The position numbers and the translations under genes are program-made. Shown here piece by piece: positions 57,407 through 64,000 of a stretch of 64,000 nucleotides of DNA; the stretch's first letter is position 1; every line of letters begins with the position of its first letter. This DNA is from Candidatus Hepatincola sp. Av (GTDB lineage Bacteria; Pseudomonadota; Alphaproteobacteria; WRAU01; Hepatincolaceae). The stretch is from NCBI GenBank assembly GCA_023518375.1, contig CP068450.1, positions 1,054,001 through 1,118,000 of the forward strand. Reading direction: 5' to 3'. The notes below the pieces were generated by a model, which worked only from the letters and a program-made list of their open reading frames with translations, had not been told where the DNA came from and ran no database searches.

Positions 57407-58583
57407 TTAGAAATGAGGTTCCAAATTGTAATTTTTCAAGTTGTAAGTAATTAGCTATAGATTGCCCTACATCGGCAAACGTATTCCTTTTTCCAATATT
57501 TTTAGTTACAAATTTTTTATTGTAAAAAAGGATTGGTACATGTTCACGAGTATGGTCGGTTCCTTGCCACGAAGGGTCGCACCCATGATCTGCAGTAATT
57601 ACTAGCAAATCTTCCTCGGTTAATTCTTGTAAAAGTTCTGGTAAGCGAGAATCTACATATTCTAATGCCTCACAATATCCTTTAACATCTCTTCTATGCC
57701 CATATTCGGAATCAAAATCCACTAAATTGGTAAAGATAATACTAAATTTTTTATTTTCTTGCATTTGTTCTAAGGTAGTATCTAGTAAATTTTCTAACCC
57801 TGTAGCTTTAACAGATTTTGAAATTCCTGAACCTGCAAAAATATCTGAAATTTTACCAATAGCTATAACCTCACCTTGCTTATTTTGCATTTTATTTAAT
57901 ACAGTTGGTAAATGAGGAGCAATAGAGTAGTCTTTCCGGTTACCAGTTCGTTTAAAATTATCTTTAGAGGTTCCAATAAAAGGGCGAGCAATTACTCTAC
58001 CAATATTGTAAGTGTATAATTCTTCTCTGGCAATAGTACATAATTTATACAGATTATCTAAACCAAAGGTATTTTCATGAGCCGCAATTTGAAAAACACT
58101 ATCAGCCGAAGTATATACAATAGGTAGATTCTTTTTCATACTTTCTTCACCTAAGCGGATAATAATCTCAGTCCCTGAGGCAATGCAATTACCAAGAAAA
58201 CCAGTTAAATTAGCCTGTGTAGCAATGGTATTAAGTAATTCTTCAGGAAAAGAGTTAGTAGGTTTTTTAAAATAACCCCAATCAAAATCTACTGGGCAAC
58301 CCATAAGTTCCCAATGGCCACTGGGTGTATCTTTACCCTTACTTGTTTCAACTCCAAAACCATAATAACTCAAAGGAGTAATTTTAGGCAATTTGTAGCT
58401 TTTTCCAGTACTAGCTTCTAAAGCATGAATTAAACCTAAAGAATGAAGATTAGGGATTTTTATATGAGGAAATTGTTCAATAATATGCCCTAAAGTATTA
58501 GCCCCTTTATCATTATAAGAAGCCGAATCATGAGCTGTACCAATACCAAGGGAATCAAATAATAAAATAATTACACGTTTCAT
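57396..58583 (-). CDS. deoB: phosphopentomutase
   Basis: Converts (deoxy)ribose-1-P to the 5-phosphate. Alkaline-phosphatase-superfamily metal motifs: VIILLFDSLGIGTAHDS at the N-terminus, SADSVFQIAAHE, and LLVITADHGCDPSWQGTDHTREHVPIL. GKDTPSGHWELMG carries the catalytic Thr. Length 395. It is first in deoB-GT2-deoD. Confidence 0.96.
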   Translation of the reverse strand: MKRVIILLFDSLGIGTAHDSASYNDKGANTLGHIIEQFPHIKIPNLHSLGLIHALEASTGKSYKLPKITPLSYYGFGVETSKGKDTPSGHWELMGCPVDFDWGYFKKPTNSFPEELLNTIATQANLTGFLGNCIASGTEIIIRLGEESMKKNLPIVYTSADSVFQIAAHENTFGLDNLYKLCTIAREELYTYNIGRVIARPFIGTSKDNFKRTGNRKDYSIAPHLPTVLNKMQNKQGEVIAIGKISDIFAGSGISKSVKATGLENLLDTTLEQMQENKKFSIIFTNLVDFDSEYGHRRDVKGYCEALEYVDSRLPELLQELTEEDLLVITADHGCDPSWQGTDHTREHVPILFYNKKFVTKNIGKRNTFADVGQSIANYLQLEKLQFGTSFLNDK

Positions 58584-58631
58584 AATTCCCTCTTTTTACT
58601 AGAATTATATATAATTATTCCTTTAATTTCA

Positions 58632-61031
58632 TTATCTTTTTACATCTTTTACCCATTTTTGTTCAATTAAGCCAGCAATGGTGTTTTCAGGGTAAGTTCC
58701 ATCATCATTTGGAATACCAATTGGTATTCCTGTAAGTAGTTCTATACCTTCATTAATATGTTCAATGGCATAAATATGAAAATCTCCATTTTTTACAGCT
58801 TCTCTAATAGAAATAGGCAACATTAAATCTTGCATATTAGTTTTAGGAATAATTACTCCATGTTTTTTGTTTAACCCTTTTTGTTTACAAATATTAAAAA
58901 AGCCTTCAATTTTTTCATTAACCCCACCAATTGCTTGTACTCTACCTTTTTGATCCATAGAACCTGTAATGGCAAAATATTGTTTTAAAGGTACACCAGA
59001 TAAAGCAGAAAGTAGACAATATAACTCTGCACAGGTGGCACTATCACCATCTATCGGACCATAAGATTGCTCAAAGGCAATGTTTGCCGAAAATGACAAA
59101 GTTTTATTAGCAGGAAATAAAGAGTATAAAAAAGATTGCAAAATTAAAATTCCCTTAGAATGAATAGCACCAGATAAACGAACACTTTTTTCAATATTAA
59201 TTAAACTATTAGTACCAGCGTAGGACGTGCAACTAATTCTTTGGGGTTGTCCGAAAAGAAAGTCTGTAACTTTATACACCGATAAACCATTAATTTCACC
59301 AACGGAATCCCCCTCTGTTTGAATTCTAATTAGATTATTAGTAATATATTTTTGCATATCTTGGTAAAAGTTACTCATACGTTCTTTTTGGAGTTCATGT
59401 GCTTTTAGAATATGGCTAGATTTAATTTCTTTTTTATTTTCGGCTATAGCTAAATGGTTAGCCTCAAGAATAACATTAGTAAGGCGAGCTACATTAGTAC
59501 TAAGTTTTTCTTGGGAAGCTACTAAAGCACCACCAATGTTAATAACTGCTGCAATGGCTTTATCGGTTATTTTTATTTTTTCATTATGAGCAATTTGTTT
59601 TATTTGTTGTACATATAAATTAATACCTACACTATCGTAGGGGATACTATCATCAAACTCTGAAACTATTTTAAATAGTTCTTTAAATTCAGGATCATAT
59701 TCCCAAAGCTGATGGTAAATAAAAGCCTCACCTTCTAAGATTATTTTTATGTTTAAAGGCATTGGTTGGGGATCTAAGGTAATTAAAGGGTTCCCATAAG
59801 TATAATTTTCATGATTATTAAAGGCAATACTACTTTCCTTTAATGTGTGTTTTAAAGATTCCCATAGCCAAGGGTTTTGTAATAGTTTACGGGCATTAAT
59901 TACTAAAAAGCCACCATTGGCATTATGAAGTGCTCCAGCTTTAATATTATTAAAGTCTGTTTGTAAAACGCCCATCTCTGAAGTATATTCAATTTTACCA
60001 AATAAACCTTGGTAATTAGGATGATCGGCATATATAATAGGGACTTCTAAGTTGCTTTTCTTATCTTTTCTACGACTTACTAAAATATTTACTCCAAATT
60101 GTTGAAAAAACTTATTTTTAGATAATTCTAATAATGCCATCTCTTTAGGAGAAGTCATAGCTGCCATTAAGTTATTACGTTCTCCGGTAATAAACATATT
60201 ATAGTTTTCTAGTACATATTCAGCTAGTTCTGTTAAATATTTAGCTACTCCTTCATGTTGGTGCCACTCTTTAATTAACTTATTAATAGAAGGCATGATA
60301 GCCTTACTAACCATTTTATTATTAAGGTCAGTGGTTTTAGCACGATGTTCTTGTTCTATAAGTGGTAAATTTAAAACAAATTTTTCTAGCTTACCCTGAA
60401 TACTTTTAATATTACTAATAATTTTTTTCTTAGCAGCTCCTTCCAAACTTTCAAAGATTTCAGGTTTCATAGGCGTGTTATCATCTTGTAATACCTGAAT
60501 AGTGAATCCTTCAGAGGTTTTATCTATGTATAAACCTTTCTTTTTAGCTAAATCATCAAATTTGTCTAAATATTTTCTTTGTTTTAACGAGTATTTCTCT
60601 TTAAGTTGTTTTATTTTAGAAAGGTACAATGCACTATTAAAAGAAGCAGGAATAATGCCCCGTAGAGTTTCTAATAGTTTTTCCATATCTTTTTTAAATT
60701 TTTTGGCTTTACCAATTTCAAACATTAAATAAACTGGTTTGTTAGATTCTTCAAAATTATTTACATAGACATAGTCGTATAAGGTAACTGGAGAATTTTT
60801 ATAAGTTTCTAAAAAACTTAATACTAGTTTATCTTTTCTAATACCATTGTTACCCATTACAAAAATATTGTAGCCAGATTTCTTTATACTTAAACCCATT
60901 TCTAAGGCTTGAAAGGCACTAAGTTGACTTAATTTTACAGGAATATTCTTTTTAACTTTTTGAATATCTTCAATTTTTGTGTCTTTAAAGAGTTGTTTTT
61001 CAGTTAGCTCAATATGTTTAAACTTGTTCAT
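58632..61031 (-). CDS. Lon-like ATP-dependent protease (AAA_32/Lon_C type)
   Basis: Large protein with an N-terminal AAA-related region and a C-terminal Lon protease domain. The Ser-Lys dyad is S670 (PIDGDSATCAE) and K713 (GGVNEKIEG) in the longer numbering, spaced 43 residues as in E. coli Lon. The Walker A-like stretch MGNNGIRKDKLV lacks the usual GK[ST], so ATPase activity may be weak. A long coiled middle insert (~150-280) is typical of this family. The ATG at 61031 has AAAGGA upstream; a longer frame to 61049 is less likely. Substrates are unknown. Confidence 0.85.
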   Translation of the reverse strand: MNKFKHIELTEKQLFKDTKIEDIQKVKKNIPVKLSQLSAFQALEMGLSIKKSGYNIFVMGNNGIRKDKLVLSFLETYKNSPVTLYDYVYVNNFEESNKPVYLMFEIGKAKKFKKDMEKLLETLRGIIPASFNSALYLSKIKQLKEKYSLKQRKYLDKFDDLAKKKGLYIDKTSEGFTIQVLQDDNTPMKPEIFESLEGAAKKKIISNIKSIQGKLEKFVLNLPLIEQEHRAKTTDLNNKMVSKAIMPSINKLIKEWHQHEGVAKYLTELAEYVLENYNMFITGERNNLMAAMTSPKEMALLELSKNKFFQQFGVNILVSRRKDKKSNLEVPIIYADHPNYQGLFGKIEYTSEMGVLQTDFNNIKAGALHNANGGFLVINARKLLQNPWLWESLKHTLKESSIAFNNHENYTYGNPLITLDPQPMPLNIKIILEGEAFIYHQLWEYDPEFKELFKIVSEFDDSIPYDSVGINLYVQQIKQIAHNEKIKITDKAIAAVINIGGALVASQEKLSTNVARLTNVILEANHLAIAENKKEIKSSHILKAHELQKERMSNFYQDMQKYITNNLIRIQTEGDSVGEINGLSVYKVTDFLFGQPQRISCTSYAGTNSLINIEKSVRLSGAIHSKGILILQSFLYSLFPANKTLSFSANIAFEQSYGPIDGDSATCAELYCLLSALSGVPLKQYFAITGSMDQKGRVQAIGGVNEKIEGFFNICKQKGLNKKHGVIIPKTNMQDLMLPISIREAVKNGDFHIYAIEHINEGIELLTGIPIGIPNDDGTYPENTIAGLIEQKWVKDVKR

Positions 61032-61318
61032 GGTATTTGATCCTTTCATGTTGTTATATATGTTGCAATACTATTTCAAATGTTTTTTGTAACACACGAC
61101 AAGATTCTACTTTAAGTTGTGATGAATTATCCAAACATGTGTAGAAAAAACCACAGTTTTTGTGTTTATTATAAATTAAAATAGCTATATTTGATAAATG
61201 TTAGCATAAATACATTATATTTTGTATTCCAATAATACATTTTATTAAAATTTTTATACAAATTAAGATATTTTTGCTTTAAGATATGATATTGATAATA
61301 ATAATCTATGAGGTTGCA

Positions 61319-63253
61319 TTGCTAACTATAACTTTACTTGATGGAAAAAAACTGGAATTTACTAATAAAACTAATGGTTTAGAGATTGCTAATACTATTT
61401 CTAAGAGTTTAGCACGTGTTGCTTATGCTGTATATATTGATGATGTATTATGTGATTTAACGTATGAAATTACCAAGTCTTGTAAAGTTGAAATCCTCAC
61501 AGATAAAAACCTAACAGTAGTGTTGTCAATGTTGCGTCATGATTTAGCTCACGTTATGGCTGAAGCTGTTTATGAATTATTCCCTAATACTAAATTTGCA
61601 ATTGGTCCTAATACGGAACATGGTTTCTTTTACGACTTTTTACCAGAAAAACCCTTTAAAGAAGAAGATTTACCTTTAATAGAAAAACGTATGTTAGAAA
61701 TTATTAATAGGGGCGAAGATATAACTTGTGAACGAATTACAAAAAAAGAAGCCTTCCAAAGGTTAAAAGCAAATAATGAAACTTTTAAAATTGAAATTCT
61801 ACAGGGTATTGAAGCAGAATCGGTTACTTTTTATCAACAAGGTAATTTTGTTGATTTATGTCGGGGGCCTCATATTAATAATACTAAAAGAATTCCTCCC
61901 TTTTTTAAGTTAACAAAACTCTCAGGAGTTTATTGGCAAGGTGATTCTACAAAACCCATGCTGCAAAGAATTACAGGTATTAGCTTTTTTAGCCAAAAAG
62001 ATTTAGATGCCCATTTAGCTTTACAAACTGAATTAGAACAGTACGATCATCGTAAATTAGGACGTGAGATGGATTTATTCCATATTCAAGAAGAGGCTGT
62101 TGGTTCCGTATTCTGGCACGATAAAGGTTGGCGTATTTACCATAAATTAGAAACCTATATTAGGAGTAAACTCAACCAACATAATTACCAAGAAGTTAAA
62201 ACTCCCCAATTGATAGATTTATCTCTGTGGCAAGATTCAGGACATGCTGATAAATTTATAGAGAATATGTTTTTGGTTAATTTACCAGAAGATCATAAAA
62301 CTTTAGCTATTAAGCCTATGAATTGCCCAGCTCATGTGCAGATATTTAATCAGGGTTCAAAATCTTATAAAGATTTACCACTACGTATGGCAGAGTTTGG
62401 TTGTTGCCACCGTAACGAACCTTCTGGTGCTTTGCATGGCATTATGAGAGTTAGAGCCTTTACCCAAGATGATGCCCATATTTTTTGTACTGAAGAACAT
62501 ATTGTTAGTGAAACCCAAAGTTTTTGTGAATTACTAAAGGAAGTTTACAAGGAAATTTTTGGGAACTCTGAAATTACTATTAAATTTTCCGATCGTCCTC
62601 TTAATAGAGCAGGTGATGATGCTACTTGGGATAAGGCTGAAACCTCTTTATTGGCGGCGGCTAAAGCCTCTAGCTTAGAAGTTATTTCTAATAAGGGAGA
62701 AGGAGCTTTTTATGGACCAAAGCTAGAATTTGTAATTAAAGATTCCCTAGGGCGAGATTGGCAATTAGGAACTTTGCAAGTAGATTTTATTTTGCCTAAC
62801 CGTTTACAGGCTTATTATATAGGAGAAGATGGCAATAAGCACCACCCTGTGATGTTACATCGGGCAATTTTAGGATCTTTTGAACGTTTTATTGGTATTC
62901 TTTTAGAGCATTATAAAGGTAGGTTACCTTTGTGGTTAGCTCCTATCCCTATACAGATTGTTACGGTATCTAACAAAGTAGATGAGTATGCTACTAAAAT
63001 ATATAATGAAATGAAAAAATTACAAATTAATGTAGAACTTGATTCTAGAAATAAAAAAATTAATTATAAAATTCGGGAGCATACTTTAAGTAAAGTCCCT
63101 ATTATTGCAGTCATTGGTGAAAAAGAAGCTACCAATAATACACTTTCTTTACGAATTTTTGGCTTGGAAAAACAAGTAACTTTAAGTGTGGCAGATACTA
63201 TCTTAATGTTACAAAATAACATAATGCAAAAAAATATAGAGATTATCTTATAA
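61319..63253 (+). CDS. thrS: threonyl-tRNA synthetase
   Basis: Class II synthetase charging tRNA-Thr. Domains: TGS (ITLLDGKKLEF...), the second editing-like domain (MLRHDLAHVMAEAV.., FYDFLPEKPF, VDLCRGPHI), catalytic core with zinc ligands (MNCPAHV, DDAHIF, HRAILGSFERFIG), and an anticodon-binding C-terminus (IQIVTVSNK). The family start fits TTG at 61319 with AGG upstream (MLTITLLDGKK). An ATG further out at 61286 would add a hydrophobic oddity (MILIIIIYEVAL). thrS-infC order is conserved. Confidence 0.95.
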   Translation: MLTITLLDGKKLEFTNKTNGLEIANTISKSLARVAYAVYIDDVLCDLTYEITKSCKVEILTDKNLTVVLSMLRHDLAHVMAEAVYELFPNTKFAIGPNTEHGFFYDFLPEKPFKEEDLPLIEKRMLEIINRGEDITCERITKKEAFQRLKANNETFKIEILQGIEAESVTFYQQGNFVDLCRGPHINNTKRIPPFFKLTKLSGVYWQGDSTKPMLQRITGISFFSQKDLDAHLALQTELEQYDHRKLGREMDLFHIQEEAVGSVFWHDKGWRIYHKLETYIRSKLNQHNYQEVKTPQLIDLSLWQDSGHADKFIENMFLVNLPEDHKTLAIKPMNCPAHVQIFNQGSKSYKDLPLRMAEFGCCHRNEPSGALHGIMRVRAFTQDDAHIFCTEEHIVSETQSFCELLKEVYKEIFGNSEITIKFSDRPLNRAGDDATWDKAETSLLAAAKASSLEVISNKGEGAFYGPKLEFVIKDSLGRDWQLGTLQVDFILPNRLQAYYIGEDGNKHHPVMLHRAILGSFERFIGILLEHYKGRLPLWLAPIPIQIVTVSNKVDEYATKIYNEMKKLQINVELDSRNKKINYKIREHTLSKVPIIAVIGEKEATNNTLSLRIFGLEKQVTLSVADTILMLQNNIMQKNIEIIL

Positions 63254-63351
63254 AAATGTATAATAGTTAGTTGTTAGTATCTAATTTAATAATCAGATGC
63301 TAATATACTTGTTGTGAATTGTTAAGTATTGATTAATATAGAGGGGATTAT

Positions 63352-63906
63352 TTGCTAGATTACAAAAACAAAAAAAATAATAATAAAGATAAAATAAATA
63401 TTAATGGTTTTATTAAAGCTAAAGAAGTACGTTTAATAGATGCAAATGGGGAAATGTTAGGTGTTGTTAGTTTAGCCGTAGCTCTAACTAAAGCTAAAGA
63501 ACAAGATTTAGATTTAGTAGAGGTTAACCCAGAGGGTAAACCTCCTGTATGTAAAATTTTAGATTACGGTAAATATAAGTATTTACAACAAAAGAAAAAA
63601 CAAGAAGCTAAGAAAAAACAAAAAATTGTTATATTAAAAGAGCTTTATGTACATTTAGGTATTGCCGAGCATGATTATCAGGTAAAACTAAGGCACCTAA
63701 AACAATTCTTAGAAGATGGTCACAAAGTTAAAGTTTCTGTAAAATTTCGTGGCAGAGAAAGAGCCTATAAAGATAAAGGCATCTTATTAATTAACAGATT
63801 TTATGATGATTTGGGGAATGAAGAAGGCGTAAAGCTAGATGTTGCCCCAAAAATTGAAGAGCACAATGTTTTTGCAATTTTTGCACCATTAACTGTAAAC
63901 AGTTAA
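63352..63906 (+). CDS. infC: translation initiation factor IF-3
   Basis: Prevents early subunit joining and checks the start codon. N-domain: IKAKEVRLIDANGEMLGVVSLAVALTKAKEQDLDLVEVNPEGKPPVCKILDYGKYKY. A Lys-rich linker (QQKKKQEAKKKQK) leads to the C-domain (DYQVKLRHLKQFLEDGHKVKVSVKFRGRE). Start is TTG at 63352 with AGGGG five bases upstream. A rare start codon is normal for infC because IF-3 represses its own rare-start mRNA. rpmI and rplT probably follow beyond the window. Confidence 0.95.
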   Translation: MLDYKNKKNNNKDKININGFIKAKEVRLIDANGEMLGVVSLAVALTKAKEQDLDLVEVNPEGKPPVCKILDYGKYKYLQQKKKQEAKKKQKIVILKELYVHLGIAEHDYQVKLRHLKQFLEDGHKVKVSVKFRGRERAYKDKGILLINRFYDDLGNEEGVKLDVAPKIEEHNVFAIFAPLTVNS

Positions 63907-64000
63907 TCATTCACCTCCTATTCTTAAAATTTAGTACTAAAATTACAATTTTAGGTAAATATCTGTTGCTTTTTCTGTTTTAATAGGTTATAAGTTTTAT
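63907..64000. other. window end after infC
   Basis: Ninety-four AT-rich bases without a complete gene. CTTAAAATTT and AAATTACAATTTTAGG can weakly pair. Ribosomal protein genes rpmI and rplT would be expected next by synteny. Confidence 0.3.

Overview
The window is AT-rich, densely coded bacterial DNA with long gene-poor stretches full of degenerate repeats. Gene order points to an alphaproteobacterium. The blocks rph-rdgB-hemW and (lpoA-like)-rsmI-yraN-gshB, recR-ybaB, and a 4.5S SRP RNA gene directly upstream of dnaX are typical of that class, as is a chorismate mutase with a prephenate-dehydratase-like tail. The AT richness, the gene relics and a GlcNAc-centred sugar uptake pathway suggest a host-associated lineage with a reduced genome. 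By inference it resembles Hepatincola-like or other symbiotic Rhodospirillales/Holosporales. The species cannot be fixed from sequence reading alone.

Layout. 1-8.4 kb (minus strand): FkbM methyltransferase interrupted by a stop, galE, nth, dnaJ-dnaK-grpE and a degenerate M20 peptidase homologue. 8.6-11.3 kb (plus): rph-rdgB-hemW. 11.5-13.9 kb: accessory dinD and a Fic gene with a striking palindromic operator-like array upstream. 13.9-17.4 kb: lpoA-like lipoprotein, rsmI, yraN, gshB. 17.5-18.6 kb: an Abi_2 (AbiF/AbiD) HEPN toxin gene preceded by what looks like a complete small-RNA gene with its own promoter and terminator. 18.6-19.2 kb: gene relics. 19.2-22.3 kb (minus): fmt, def, recR, ybaB, YhhQ-like transporter. 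22.7-31.7 kb: a GlcNAc module of nagF (EIIA-HPr-EI), nagE (EIICB), nagB and nagA, spread out by long repeat-rich gaps. 32-35 kb: a PolB-like exonuclease, then a KilA-N gene bracketed by near-identical direct repeats; one repeat copy contains an inverted relic of the exonuclease gene. 35-37 kb: acs. 37-40.2 kb: gene-free array of direct repeats and stem-loops. 40.2-41.5 kb: a halovibrin-like protein with a Gln/Asn/Thr-rich N-terminus. 41.8-43.7 kb: dnaX and ffs. 43.9-46.2 kb: ParB-like plus Dam-like pair. 46.3-58.6 kb: rlmN, kdsB, yejABEF, uppP, chorismate mutase, gloB and the deoB-GT2-deoD operon. 58.6-63.9 kb: Lon-like protease, thrS, infC.

How the genes fit together. NagE and NagF should import and phosphorylate GlcNAc, NagA deacetylates it, and NagB delivers fructose-6-phosphate and ammonia. 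This suits life on chitin or peptidoglycan sugars. YejABEF would bring in peptides, and deoB/deoD salvage nucleosides. galE, kdsB, uppP and the glycosyltransferases maintain the envelope. The accessory genes (Abi + RNA, Fic, DinD, KilA-N, ParB-like + methylase, halovibrin-like) sit between housekeeping blocks and look like small defence or host-interaction cargo.

The most interesting candidate system is the Abi_2 gene with its upstream small RNA, laid out like an RNA-antitoxin/HEPN-toxin pair. Next come the Fic operator array, the repeat-bracketed KilA-N cassette, the ParB-like/Dam pair and the 3.2-kb hairpin array. I saw no tRNA or rRNA genes, CRISPR array or insertion-sequence transposase.
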